64,000 bases of DNA from Algoriphagus machipongonensis (GCF_000166275.1 NZ_CM001023.1:4322501-4386500), one strand, 5' to 3'; shown: positions 1 through 8,881, numbered from the stretch's first letter. Notes: generated by a model from the sequence alone, not told the origin. Numbers and translations are program-made.

Positions 1-1602
1 CGCTTCTTCGATAGTAGGATCATCTTTAATACCTGATTCAATCATTCCCTCTTGGAAATAATACCTGGAAACAATCTCTCCCGACAATATTCTACGGATT
101 TCTTCTTGATTTGTAATCAAATCCTGCTCTTTACTATGGTTCACTCGCTTTTTAATCGCTTCAATCTGATCCTTTATTTCATCGTAGTACGTCTCTTTCT
201 CAGCATACTTTGTAAGATCTGTGACAGACTTTTCTAAGTAAGTTGTGTAATCATATTCTTTCCCTTCAAGCCATTTCATAAACTCTTCATAATCCTGATC
301 TGTGACTTCGAATGAAGAGGGATCGGTGATGGATTCGTGTTTGTAGAAATATTCGGTAGCAAAATCAAAAACATGATTCCTCGCCACCAAGCTATAGGAA
401 ATAGGTGAATAAGATTCGGACTCCACATATTCATCTGGCTCTATACCTGCACCATCAAGCACCGTTCGCCCATTTTTGGTTTTAAACTCTTGCCTCAAGG
501 AATCTGGAACAGTCGTCAACTCACCACTCTGTCTGGTTTGCGTATAGTCAATCGCCTGAATACACCTACCACTAGGAATATAATATTTGGCCGTAGTCAC
601 TTTCAACTGGGCATTGTAAGAAAGAGGGATGGTCGTCTGAACCAAACCTTTCCCAAAGGATTTACGACCTATCAATACCGCTCTATCATAATCTTGTAAT
701 GCACCTGCCACAATTTCTGATGCAGAAGCTGAATGCTCATTGATTAATACAACTAAAGGAATATCCTTATCCAAAGGTGTCTTGGTAGTTTTATAGGTGT
801 AATTTACCCCCTCAAGTTTGCCAATCGTCTTTACTATTTCTTTTCCCTTTGGAATAAATAGATTTACAATTTCTGCAGCCTCATTAACAAGCCCCCCAGG
901 GTTATCTCTTAAATCGAGAACAAGTCTATCTACACCTTGACCTTTCAAATCCAACAATGCTTTTCTCACCTCATTTGAGGCATTGGTAGTAAAATCACTG
1001 AGTTTGATATAGCCAGTATTAGCATCTAACTTCCCATAGTAAGGGACATTGTTGATCACTATTTTCTTTCGCGTCAAATTGAAATCCAAAGTATCCTCTC
1101 CTCGTTTGACCTGAACAAACACCTCGGTATTTGCAGGGCCTTTCAAAAGGGTAGAAACATCAGATGTCGCTTTATCTATGACTGACACGGTATCTACCTT
1201 TAATAACAAATCCGCAATTCTTATTCCTGCCGATTGAGCCGGAAACCCAGAGTAAGGCATAATAATGATATTTCCTTCTCCCCTATTACCAATTAATGCA
1301 CCCACACCAGCATATTCACCCGTAGTCATCATCCTAAAATCCGCTGACTCCTCTTCTGGAATATAAGTGGTATAAGGATCCAAGTCTTCCAACATGGCAT
1401 TGATTCCAATCGTCACTAATTCATCAGGATCAATCTCATCCACATAGTAAGAATCCAACTCCCTCACCATGGTGGCAAAAATGTCGATGTTCTTAGCTAA
1501 TGCAAAAAGCTTATCATTCTTAGCTTTGAATGCAAAAAACCCAGAGACCACAACAAGGCCTAGGACGAAAATAAGAATTGGTTTTTTCAAGGATTTATTC
1601 AT
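1..1602 (-). CDS. S41 family C-terminal processing peptidase (CtpA/Prc-like), 3' end beyond window
   Basis: Reading the minus strand from the ATG at 1602 gives 534 codons with no stop before the window edge, so the C-terminus is missing. An N-terminal membrane anchor or signal (about residues 8-25) is followed by a PDZ domain (about 95-165) and the S41 core. The catalytic pair is visible: HSASASEI carries the nucleophilic Ser, and the Lys of SFGKG lies 25 residues later, the spacing known for the family. Members trim periplasmic proteins from the C-terminus. After the protease core a charged, probably helical tail continues to the edge. The start overlaps the rnpA stop by 8 bp (ATGAATAA), so the two are probably translationally coupled. 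The rpmH-rnpA-S41 order is common in Bacteroidota. Confidence 0.93.
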   Translation of the reverse strand, partial: MNKSLKKPILIFVLGLVVVSGFFAFKAKNDKLFALAKNIDIFATMVRELDSYYVDEIDPDELVTIGINAMLEDLDPYTTYIPEEESADFRMMTTGEYAGVGALIGNRGEGNIIIMPYSGFPAQSAGIRIADLLLKVDTVSVIDKATSDVSTLLKGPANTEVFVQVKRGEDTLDFNLTRKKIVINNVPYYGKLDANTGYIKLSDFTTNASNEVRKALLDLKGQGVDRLVLDLRDNPGGLVNEAAEIVNLFIPKGKEIVKTIGKLEGVNYTYKTTKTPLDKDIPLVVLINEHSASASEIVAGALQDYDRAVLIGRKSFGKGLVQTTIPLSYNAQLKVTTAKYYIPSGRCIQAIDYTQTRQSGELTTVPDSLRQEFKTKNGRTVLDGAGIEPDEYVESESYSPISYSLVARNHVFDFATEYFYKHESITDPSSFEVTDQDYEEFMKWLEGKEYDYTTYLEKSVTDLTKYAEKETYYDEIKDQIEAIKKRVNHSKEQDLITNQEEIRRILSGEIVSRYYFQEGMIESGIKDDPTIEEA

Positions 1603-1987
1603 GTTCTGGTGTTTTTGCTTCGAGGGTCTTTACTAACTTATGGAGAGTAAGAATAACTTTTTCCTGGATTTGTTGAAACTCCATTTTCTTGGTTCCCACA
1701 TATATTAACCCTAAAAGTAATTCTTTATTTTCTAAGCCGGAAAGCAGTGATTTATTAAGTCGGTAGCTTTCTTTCATCCTTCTTTTGACGAAATTCCGAT
1801 CTACGGCCTTTTTGATTTTCTTCTTCGAAACGGAGAAAAGTACCTTCGGGGTTCCATGTTCCCCATGCTTTTTAACAAAAAATTGGACTTTGAAGGGGAA
1901 TAAAAAAAAAGAGGAACCTTCGCTAAAAAGTTCCTTGATTTCTTTTTCGGCATAAAGCCGTTCTTTTTTTGGAAGTTTATAATTCAT
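1595..1987 (-). CDS. rnpA: Ribonuclease P protein component
   Basis: A small basic protein of about 130 residues that binds the RNase P RNA and helps it mature the 5' ends of tRNAs. The family signature is seen as KKKIKKAVDRNFVKRRMKE, matching the conserved K-x-A-V-x-R-N-x-x-K-R-R motif. The reading frame opens with GTG at 1990 directly followed by ATG at 1987; the ATG is chosen. It sits 48 bp downstream of rpmH, as in most bacteria, and its stop overlaps the start of the S41 peptidase gene. Transcription probably comes from the rpmH promoter at 2262-2292. Confidence 0.93.
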   Translation of the reverse strand: MNYKLPKKERLYAEKEIKELFSEGSSFFLFPFKVQFFVKKHGEHGTPKVLFSVSKKKIKKAVDRNFVKRRMKESYRLNKSLLSGLENKELLLGLIYVGTKKMEFQQIQEKVILTLHKLVKTLEAKTPEHE

Positions 1988-2035
1988 CACAAGGAAAGTA
2001 ACCGTATGTGAACATACGAAAACTACCTTAAAGAA

Positions 2036-2194
2036 TTACTTCTTCAATGTCTTTTCAGAGGATACAGACAGCTTATGTCTTCCTTTGGATCTTCTGGCTT
2101 TAATGACTCTTCTACCGTTGGCAGAAGACATTCTTTCTCTGAAGCCATGCTTATTTTTTCTTTTTCTGCGAGAAGGCTGAAATGTTCTTTTCAT
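2036..2194 (-). CDS. rpmH: 50S ribosomal protein L34
   Basis: A 52-residue, very basic protein too short for routine ORF listings. It begins [18 protein letters not shown] and contains the L34 signature H-G-F-R-x-R-M (residues 16-22), then a run of Arg and Lys and a short C-terminal extension ending in two Lys. L34 is a late-assembling protein of the large ribosomal subunit. It is the first gene of the rpmH-rnpA-S41 peptidase unit and has a strong Bacteroidota-type promoter about 70 bp upstream. Confidence 0.97.
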   Translation of the reverse strand: MKRTFQPSRRKRKNKHGFRERMSSANGRRVIKARRSKGRHKLSVSSEKTLKK

Positions 2195-2261
2195 GATCGA
2201 ATATCTTTATCTATTTGCTTCCTAAACTTGCTCCCTGAGGAATAGGCCCCAAAAAGGACTG

Positions 2262-2292
2262 CAAAGATAAGTAGCATTTTCTTAAATACAAA
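2262..2292 (-). promoter_or_regulatory. Probable primary-sigma promoter of rpmH-rnpA
   Basis: On the minus strand TTTG (2292-2289) is followed after exactly 19 bases by TATCTTTG (2269-2262). This fits the Bacteroidota consensus TTTG / TAnnTTTG. Transcription would start near 2255, leaving a 5' leader of about 60 bases before rpmH. Confidence 0.75.
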
Positions 2293-2301
2293 CCTACCTT
2301 A

Positions 2302-2309
2302 TACATTTG
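2302..2309 (+). promoter_or_regulatory. Candidate -7 box of the M61 peptidase gene
   Basis: TACATTTG matches TAnnTTTG. No clear -33 TTTG is present upstream. Transcription would begin about 2314, so the upstream in-frame TTG at 2307 cannot be the start codon; this supports the ATG at 2331. Confidence 0.45.
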
Positions 2310-2330
2310 TTAGACATACAAGAAATATCT

Positions 2331-3971
2331 ATGCACAAATATACACTACGTTGCCCAAATCCAAATTCCCAGTTTTTACAAATTCAACTTGAGTTCACCG
2401 CTCATTCTGATGGAACTCAACTGCTACAACTGCCCTCCTGGCGTGCAGGGCGCTATCAATTAGCAAATTACGCCCAATTTATCCGGAAATTCATTTTCAC
2501 AGATTCTGGTAAAAAATCTGTCAAATTCCAAAAAACATCAAAAGATTGCTGGTCATTTGAAGGTAAAAAAAATGAAAACTATTTAATAGAATATGATTTT
2601 TTCTGTGCTCGAATGGATGCCGGTGGTGCTTGGATCGATGAAAAACAAGTCTATATCAACTTCATCAATTGCTGTTTTGAAGTCAAAGATGCGACTGAAA
2701 CCAGTATATTTCTTACCATCGATATCCCTTCTTTTGATCAAATTATTTGCACACTTCCAAAGCAGCAGCATAACACTTGGATTGCACAGGATTATCAAAT
2801 GCTGGTGGATTCTACACTTTTGGCCACAAATAAAATTACCCATTGGGTTTATCAAACCAATGAATCCCTATTTAATATTTGGATTCAAGGCTCTATCCAC
2901 TTTGACAAAGAATCCTTCATTGAAAATTTCAAAAAATTCACAAGTACTCAAATCAGAGATTTCGGTGAATTCCCAGAGCAAGAATACCACTTTATTTTCC
3001 AGCTACTGCCTTATAAACACTACCATGGAGTAGAACATCAAAAGGGTACTGTCATTACTTATGGCCCTGCAGAAAGCCTTTCGAACCCAGATAAAATGGA
3101 AGACCTATTAGGCGTTAGTGCTCATGAACTCTATCATGCCTGGAATGTATGTAGAATCAGACCTGCTGAACTTTTACCTTACGACTTCTCTAAAGAAACC
3201 TACACGAAAGCAGGCTGGGTATTAGAAGGCGTGACCACCTATATGGGTGATTTATATCTCCTAAAATCCGGTGTTTACTCACTTGAAATTTTCCTAAAAC
3301 AAATAGAAACAACCTTGAAGAGAGAAATCGTCAACTCGGGATGGGAAAATCACACAATTCTCGATTCTAGTTTCGACCTATGGCTGGATGGATACCAACC
3401 TGGAATTCCTGATCGAAAAGTAAATATTTATACTCATGGCTGCCTGATCAGCTATTGCCTGGATTTGATGCTTTTAGAACAAGGAAGTAGCCTACCCCAT
3501 GTAATGAGGCTCGCTTGGGAGAAATTTGGCAAACCCAGAATTGGCTATACTGCTTCCAGTTTTTGGAACCTTATAATTAGCCAGGCCAATCAACCTGAAG
3601 ATTTTCAGATTTTCTATAAGCAATTCATTGAAGGCAATGAGAACCTATTAGAATTTTTCTTTGAAAAAATGAAAGGTCTTGGTATCAAGGTGCATAAAAA
3701 TCAAAATGCCGATAATTTGGCGGCCAAAATTGGTGTCTTAAGTCAGGAAGGTAGAATCACCAAAATACATCAAAATTCGCCGGCATTTTCGGATTTGATG
3801 ATTGGGGACCGTATTAAATCAGAAGAAATTGGGAATAAACTCTTAGTAAAAGTCGAAAGAATAAACGGAAGTGATTTCGAATTTAGCTACGATCACAATG
3901 GAGATTACTATCCTGAAATATTATTGCTTCCTGAAAAGGAAACAGAGCTGAGAAAAAAATGGATGGAATAA
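2331..3971 (+). CDS. M61 family metallopeptidase (glycyl-aminopeptidase type) with C-terminal PDZ domain
   Basis: 546 residues, with an N-terminal beta-sandwich region and then a thermolysin-like core. The zinc motif HELYHAWN (HExxH) is followed by the third ligand Glu in GWVLEGVTTYMGD, as in M61 peptidases. The C-terminal 90 or so residues look like a PDZ domain (GKIGVLSQEGRI... and an HQNSPAF...GDRI pattern). There is no convincing signal peptide, so it may be cytoplasmic, where M61 enzymes act on small peptides. Start chosen at ATG 2331 rather than TTG 2307, because 2307 lies inside the apparent -7 box. It is divergent from rpmH and convergent with the M16 pair, separated from the latter by a palindromic element. 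Confidence 0.88.
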   Translation: MHKYTLRCPNPNSQFLQIQLEFTAHSDGTQLLQLPSWRAGRYQLANYAQFIRKFIFTDSGKKSVKFQKTSKDCWSFEGKKNENYLIEYDFFCARMDAGGAWIDEKQVYINFINCCFEVKDATETSIFLTIDIPSFDQIICTLPKQQHNTWIAQDYQMLVDSTLLATNKITHWVYQTNESLFNIWIQGSIHFDKESFIENFKKFTSTQIRDFGEFPEQEYHFIFQLLPYKHYHGVEHQKGTVITYGPAESLSNPDKMEDLLGVSAHELYHAWNVCRIRPAELLPYDFSKETYTKAGWVLEGVTTYMGDLYLLKSGVYSLEIFLKQIETTLKREIVNSGWENHTILDSSFDLWLDGYQPGIPDRKVNIYTHGCLISYCLDLMLLEQGSSLPHVMRLAWEKFGKPRIGYTASSFWNLIISQANQPEDFQIFYKQFIEGNENLLEFFFEKMKGLGIKVHKNQNADNLAAKIGVLSQEGRITKIHQNSPAFSDLMIGDRIKSEEIGNKLLVKVERINGSDFEFSYDHNGDYYPEILLLPEKETELRKKWME

Positions 3972-4098
3972 AAATAAAGGCTGTCTCAAAAAGCTAGCAT
4001 GGCCAGAGAAAGCGAAGTCGAAGTCTATTTTACACAAATAGATTAACTTTCGACTCCGCTCAATGTGACATAAAGCTCCAATTAGACAGCCTTTATTT
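3972..4098. repeat. 127-bp nested palindrome (15-bp perfect terminal inverted repeats around a REP-like inner palindrome), probable bidirectional terminator
   Basis: The outer arms AAATAAAGGCTGTCT (3972-3986) and AGACAGCCTTTATTT (4084-4098) are exact reverse complements. Inside is a second, imperfect inverted repeat: AGCGAAGTCGAAGTCTATTT (from about 4010) against AAATAGA...TTTCGACTCCGCT (ending about 4060). It lies exactly between two convergent genes, so it may terminate both. A related inner palindrome occurs at 8793-8864. Confidence 0.7.
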
Positions 4099-4106
4099 AA
4101 TTAGTA

Positions 4107-6152
4107 TTAAAAGTCCGCTTCCGTCAGAGTTGGATTGATCTCTAAAGTCTCAATTTTCGCTTCTAATGGAACTGGGATTGCAGGAGACCTAATAGTCCAA
4201 GCCATAGGAATCAACACCCCTTCTTTTTCTTGGTAATCACTGTAAAAGGTATCTCCAGATTTCTCGTTCTCATTTTTAATTTTCAATCCAGAATCAACTG
4301 CATAATAGTTGATGACTTTTGCGCCTGAAGGATTAGAAACTATCAGTTTGTAGGCTTCCGTTCCCTCTACGTCTTTAACACCATCTAAGGTTAAAGAGTA
4401 GCCCATAGATTCATAATAAAGCTCTGGGATAAAGAAGGCATTCATTTTAGCTTCTTCATATTGTTCGTCAGTCATGTCGATAGTCTGCCCTTGGGCCGAA
4501 ATGCTACCTTTCCCATCCATCATGGTGGAACTTTGCATGACGTTACCCATCGCTAAGGTTTTCTGACCAAATCTCATGTTAGCATCATCATAAACCATCG
4601 CTATCTGAATGGAATTACCCATTACATCAGCCTCCATCATTACTTTAGCAGATTGAATAGCCTTCGCTGCATCTTCACCGCCAATTGCTTCAATGTAGTT
4701 AGCCAAAACTTTTTCAGCAGTCATGCTTGCGTCAGCCATCTGGATTTCCTTTGCAGGATCTCCCATGTTGTCATACATCTCCACCTCACCAAACTGAGCA
4801 AGTTTCTCTTTAATGGCAGAACCATCTCCTACCGCAGTGATATAAAATTGATCGGGCTTGATGAGATCAGCAGCGGCTTTGTTAATATCCTCCACTGTAT
4901 AGCCATTTAACTTCTGTAAATAGGTCGCATAGTAATCCTCTGGAAGATCATAGCGCTCGGTATTCAAAGCAAAATTGGCAATCGTAGCAGGACTTTCAAG
5001 TGATCGTCCAAATGATCCTGTCAGGTTAGCTTTTGCCATTTGTAACTCTTCTTCATTTACGCCTTCTTTCACCAATCTGTCTATTTCGTAAATAAACTGC
5101 ACTACAGCAGAATCAGTTACTTCAGTTCTTACAGAAGCATTGGCAGAAAAAGTACCCATTAATTTATCTGGAGCGATAGAAGAATAAGCACCATAGGTGT
5201 AGCCTTTGTCCTCTCTTAGGTTCATAAACAATCTTGCGGAAGAACCTCCACCCAAAATTTGATTGACAAGTCTACTTGAAATGTAATCTTCATCCCCAAC
5301 CTTCAAATCCACTGGCTGAACGATATCAATGTTGGTTTGTACCGATGAGCTTCTATCCACTAAGGCTACTCTATTTGATGAAGGAATCTTTGGAGTTTCA
5401 TACGTAAAGGTTGGAACCTCTCCAGCTTCCCAAGTAGCAAAGTGTTCTTTTACCACTTTTTCAGCCTCTTTTTTATCCATATCTCCTACGATCGCCAAGT
5501 AGGCAATATTAGGTTTGAAAAAAGTCTCATAATAAGCCTTTACATCATCTACCGTAATATTATTCAGCGTTTCCTCAGTAGTAACTTCACCATAAGGATG
5601 GTCCTTGCCATAAACTAGTGCATTCGTAAGTCGATTGGAAATCGCCCCAGGATCATCTTTAGTTGTAGCCAATCCTGTGATGGCTTGTTTCTTCAGTTTA
5701 TCCAATTCCTCTTGAGGGAAAACCGGATTATATAAAACATCAGCCATCAATTCAAGAATTTTATCCTGATGCTTTTTCAAAGAAGAAGCAGAAAGAGACG
5801 TGGAACCTGCAGAAAGCCTAGCTCCTATAAAATCCACTTCTTCATCCAATTGATCTTTTGTTCGGCTTGTGGTTCCAGCTGTAAGCATTTCACCCACGAA
5901 ACCTGTTATCCCAGCCTTATCCCCTTCAAAAAGCGGATCTCTTTCAAGCACTAGTGTAAATGAAACTCTTGGCTGTTTATCGTTATTAACTACAAATACC
6001 TTCAGACCATTGTCTAAGGTAAAAGTTTCGGCCTCTCCAATTTTAATAATTGGCGCTGGTCCTGGTTCTGGAAATTTGCTCCTATCTAGCTGCGCAAAGC
6101 TCACCACAGCTACCAAAAAGCTTAATACAAATGATATTGCTATTTTTTTCAT
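4107..6152 (-). CDS. M16 family protein lacking the zinc site, with extra C-terminal lipoprotein-sorting-like domain
   Basis: 681 residues with a signal peptide (MKKIAISFVLSFLVAVVSFA). The first 470 or so residues follow the M16 two-lobe fold (GLKVFVVNNDKQPRVSF, later RVALVDRSSSVQTNI and GGGSSARLFMNLREDKGYTYG). At the place of HxxEH there is GFVGEM, so the catalytic His and Glu residues are absent. From about residue 480 an additional domain (AEKVLANYIEAIGGEDAAKAIQSAK...) resembles outer-membrane lipoprotein-sorting-like modules of Bacteroidota. The start is ATG 6152; the TTG-initiated extension to 6179 would precede the signal peptide. It lies 27 bp after the catalytic M16 gene. By analogy with known M16 heterodimers it is probably the structural partner of that enzyme. 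Confidence 0.88.
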   Translation of the reverse strand: MKKIAISFVLSFLVAVVSFAQLDRSKFPEPGPAPIIKIGEAETFTLDNGLKVFVVNNDKQPRVSFTLVLERDPLFEGDKAGITGFVGEMLTAGTTSRTKDQLDEEVDFIGARLSAGSTSLSASSLKKHQDKILELMADVLYNPVFPQEELDKLKKQAITGLATTKDDPGAISNRLTNALVYGKDHPYGEVTTEETLNNITVDDVKAYYETFFKPNIAYLAIVGDMDKKEAEKVVKEHFATWEAGEVPTFTYETPKIPSSNRVALVDRSSSVQTNIDIVQPVDLKVGDEDYISSRLVNQILGGGSSARLFMNLREDKGYTYGAYSSIAPDKLMGTFSANASVRTEVTDSAVVQFIYEIDRLVKEGVNEEELQMAKANLTGSFGRSLESPATIANFALNTERYDLPEDYYATYLQKLNGYTVEDINKAAADLIKPDQFYITAVGDGSAIKEKLAQFGEVEMYDNMGDPAKEIQMADASMTAEKVLANYIEAIGGEDAAKAIQSAKVMMEADVMGNSIQIAMVYDDANMRFGQKTLAMGNVMQSSTMMDGKGSISAQGQTIDMTDEQYEEAKMNAFFIPELYYESMGYSLTLDGVKDVEGTEAYKLIVSNPSGAKVINYYAVDSGLKIKNENEKSGDTFYSDYQEKEGVLIPMAWTIRSPAIPVPLEAKIETLEINPTLTEADF

Positions 6153-6179
6153 GTCAATTTTAGTATTTGGGTGAAACAA

Positions 6180-7508
6180 TTATTGAGCTGGCTCTTGATC
6201 CTTAGGCAAATAATAAAGCACCACTCTACCATTCAAGTTGAGGTATTCATTTGCCACTCGCTGAATATCTGCTTTGGTTACTTGAGCAAAAGCATCCATT
6301 ACTTGATTGACATAATCTGTATCTCCAAAAGTCACATAAGCTTGCGACAAGGCTTCTGCCATCCCAGACATGGAGGAAACTCCACTGACAATGTTGTTTT
6401 CCATGATATTCTGTAGTTTCTGGAACTCACGATCGGAGATTCCTTCCTCCTGAACACTCTGGATAAGTTTGTCAATTTCTGATTCTAGATCAGCTGGTTC
6501 CACACCTCTATTGGCAATACTATACATAATGAATATCCCTCCATCTTCCAGTTCCAATGGAATCGCCTGTACGAACAATGCTTTTTGCTGCTTATCTACC
6601 AACTCTTTGGTCATCAATGAAGATGCTCCCCCAGTCAAATAAGTGGAAAGCATGGATAGCGCATAGGAATCAGGATGATTCTCCGGTGGAAGGTTATAAG
6701 CCTGAATTACCGCTGGAATCTGAATATTATCATATACTATATCACGGATTTCCTCTGTCTTTTTAGGCTCCACTATGTCAGGTCTATAAATCTCCTTCTC
6801 TCCTTTTGGAATTTCAGAAAAATATTTCTTTACCCACTCTTCAGTTTGATCATAATCTATATCCCCAGCAATGGTCAAAGTTGCATTGTTTGGCACATAA
6901 AAATCTTTATAAAACTGCTGAAACTCTTCAATAGACGCAGCATTTAAGTGATCCATCGAACCAATCGGCGCCCACTGATAAGGGTGCTTTGAATAGGCAC
7001 GTTTTAAGGTTTCAGGAAGAATAGTACCGTAAGGCTGGTTCTCATAGCGCTGACGTCTCTCTTCTTTCACCACTTCTCTTTGGGTTTCCACTCCGGTCTC
7101 ATCAACTTTGGAATGTAACATACGCTCACTCTCCATATAAAGAGCCAACTCCAGTTCATTGGATGGTAAAGTTTCATAATAGTAAGTGATATCATTGGAA
7201 GTGTAAGCGTTTAATGTCCCCCCTCGTCCCTGGATAATATTCATGTACTCACCTCTCTCAATATTCTCCGATCCTTCAAACATCAAGTGCTCGAAGAAAT
7301 GAGCAAAACCTGTACGTTCTGGATTTTCATTTTTGGACCCTACATGGTAAAGAACAGAAGTAACCACTATCGGTGTACTCTGATCTTGATGCATGATGAC
7401 ATGCAAACCATTGTCCAGATCAAATTCCTTGAATTCAATCTTCTTTTGGGCTAATGATGGGAAACTTAAAAGTCCCAGCATCAAACCTAAAACAGTAATT
7501 TTTCTCAT
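6180..7508 (-). CDS. M16 family zinc peptidase (insulinase/processing-peptidase type), catalytic subunit
   Basis: 442 residues with a Sec signal peptide ending SLAQ. The inverted zinc motif HFFEH is at about residues 70-74, and a downstream Glu (EVVKEERRQR, about 149-150) lies at the expected distance. One M16 unit of two lobes is present, half of a full-length insulinase. It probably works in the periplasm or at the cell surface, degrading peptides in a clamshell with the adjacent inactive M16 protein. The two genes are 27 bp apart on the same strand, so co-transcription is very likely. A dyad at 7575-7594 lies upstream. Confidence 0.92.
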   Translation of the reverse strand: MRKITVLGLMLGLLSFPSLAQKKIEFKEFDLDNGLHVIMHQDQSTPIVVTSVLYHVGSKNENPERTGFAHFFEHLMFEGSENIERGEYMNIIQGRGGTLNAYTSNDITYYYETLPSNELELALYMESERMLHSKVDETGVETQREVVKEERRQRYENQPYGTILPETLKRAYSKHPYQWAPIGSMDHLNAASIEEFQQFYKDFYVPNNATLTIAGDIDYDQTEEWVKKYFSEIPKGEKEIYRPDIVEPKKTEEIRDIVYDNIQIPAVIQAYNLPPENHPDSYALSMLSTYLTGGASSLMTKELVDKQQKALFVQAIPLELEDGGIFIMYSIANRGVEPADLESEIDKLIQSVQEEGISDREFQKLQNIMENNIVSGVSSMSGMAEALSQAYVTFGDTDYVNQVMDAFAQVTKADIQRVANEYLNLNGRVVLYYLPKDQEPAQ

Positions 7509-7574
7509 GTTTAAACTATGTGTTAATGTATTCTTTGCGGTAATTCAATATTAAACGACGAAGTACAGGCAGCA

Positions 7575-7594
7575 TTTGTTCATATTCGAACAAA
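7575..7594. promoter_or_regulatory. Operator-like dyad upstream of the M16 operon
   Basis: TTTGTTC (7575-7581) and GAACAAA (7588-7594) form a 7-bp inverted repeat with a 6-base spacer, 67-86 bp before the M16 start codon. The bound protein is unknown, and the match could be fortuitous in AT-rich DNA. Confidence 0.3.
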
Positions 7595-7682
7595 AAGGGG
7601 TATTATTCCTATACTTCCAACCCGAAGTTAAAACTTTCAACTAAAAAAATGAGATTAATTTGAATCTGTGAAATCTTAACTG

Positions 7683-7726
7683 TTAAATAAAACAAAATCC
7701 GAGATGAAATTTAGCATCCCGGATTT
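7683..7726 (-). terminator. Intrinsic terminator of the PfkB kinase gene
   Basis: On the minus strand AAATCCGGGATG, an 8-base loop and CATCTCGGATTT form a 12-bp stem with one G-U pair, followed by TGTTTTATTT. It starts 13 bp after the kinase stop codon. Confidence 0.8.
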
Positions 7727-7738
7727 CCTCCCGAGCCT

Positions 7739-8734
7739 TTAAGGCTTCAGTTTGGCTAAAATATCTTTTGCCTGATGCCATTCCAATCTCGGTCCAAACT
7801 GGCTGACAATTTTTGAACTTGCCATGGAAGCTAATTTCCCACTTGAGGCATAACTGTGTCCATTAGTAATTCCATAAATAAATGCTCCGGCAAACATGTC
7901 TCCGGCACCGTTGGTATCCACAGCCGTAGTTTCATAGGGTTCTATGTCTATAAATGTATCACCATCATAAATCATGGCTCCATTTTTACCTTGGGTAATG
8001 ACAAAATGCTTCGCTACTTTCTTCAACTCTTCTCTTGCTTCAAGCAGGTTATCCTTACCCGTATAAATCATGGCTTCCTCCTCATTGGCAAAAAGTAAAT
8101 CCACGCTCGCCCCAACCACTTCTGTCATGGGCTCCTTGAAATATTTCACCATCGCAGGATCTGAAAATGTCATAGCTACTTTTACACCATTTGCTTCCGC
8201 AGTTTTTTTCGCCTGAATCATTGCCTGCTTGCCATTTTCGGAGGTGATCAAATATCCTTCGATGTAGAGATATTTTGAATTAACAATTGCTGACTCATCC
8301 ACATCCTTGGTAGAATAAGTAGAAGTTATCCCTAGAAATGTATTCATGGTTCTCTCGGCATCCTCCGTCACCATCACCAAACATTTACCGGTTATGCCCT
8401 CCTCCAAATTTGCCTCATTCAGATTATGAGTAACTCCTGCATCTTTCATGTCATTCATGAAAAATTTACCCATTTCATCATTTGCCACTCGGCAAGAGTA
8501 AAAGGATTTCCCTCCAAACTGACTCACAGCAATGATTGAGTTTGCAGCGGATCCCCCACATTGTTTCTTGGCTTGCTCTGCATTGATTACAGCCATGAGT
8601 TCATTTTGCCTATCTTCATCTACCAAAGTCATCAGGCCTTTTTCCACTCCATTATCAGCAAAAAACTGGTCAGTGACTTTAAACTCAATATCTACTAAGG
8701 CATTTCCGATGCCGGTAACGTCGTACTTTTTCAT
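7739..8734 (-). CDS. PfkB family carbohydrate/nucleoside kinase, adenosine kinase-like
   Basis: 331 residues in the ribokinase fold. The N-terminal part has the glycine-rich substrate lid region (CGGSAANSIIAVSQFGG), and the C-terminal signature DTNGAGDMFAGAF carries the anion hole and the catalytic Asp. The length and the ATG/GNALVDIEF start resemble the group annotated as adenosine kinases in Bacteroidota. The substrate cannot be fixed from sequence alone; ribose-type sugars are possible. It would act in the cytoplasm, phosphorylating with ATP. It stands alone: the M16 genes downstream are separated by a clear terminator, and upstream there is a palindromic repeat. Confidence 0.87.
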   Translation of the reverse strand: MKKYDVTGIGNALVDIEFKVTDQFFADNGVEKGLMTLVDEDRQNELMAVINAEQAKKQCGGSAANSIIAVSQFGGKSFYSCRVANDEMGKFFMNDMKDAGVTHNLNEANLEEGITGKCLVMVTEDAERTMNTFLGITSTYSTKDVDESAIVNSKYLYIEGYLITSENGKQAMIQAKKTAEANGVKVAMTFSDPAMVKYFKEPMTEVVGASVDLLFANEEEAMIYTGKDNLLEAREELKKVAKHFVITQGKNGAMIYDGDTFIDIEPYETTAVDTNGAGDMFAGAFIYGITNGHSYASSGKLASMASSKIVSQFGPRLEWHQAKDILAKLKP

Positions 8735-8792
8735 TTTAAAATAGTTGGAAAGTTGTAAAGTTTTAAAGTTGTAAAATTAAATAGCACACTTA

Positions 8793-8864
8793 TCAGACTG
8801 AGCGAAGTCAAAGTCTAAAATCCAAGTTTATAATAAATAGTCCTCGACTCCGCTCGGACTGACA
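8793..8864. repeat. REP-like palindromic repeat, second copy
   Basis: TCAGACTGAGCGAAGTC...AGTCTA is opposed to TAGTCCTCGACTCCGCTC and GGACTGACA, an imperfect long inverted repeat. Its core (GAGCGAAGTC / GACTCCGCTC) matches the inner palindrome of 3972-4098. It lies between the GNAT-like gene and the kinase gene. A short direct repeat, AAAGTTGTAAAGTTTTAAAG, lies just before it at about 8750-8775. Confidence 0.6.
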
Positions 8865-8881
8865 ATACAGATCTTCAGAAA

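Noticed and set aside
3972..4098. A transposon (MITE) with terminal inverted repeats
   Set aside because: No target-site duplication or second full copy was seen, and the position between convergent stops fits a terminator as well. Kept as a repeat only.
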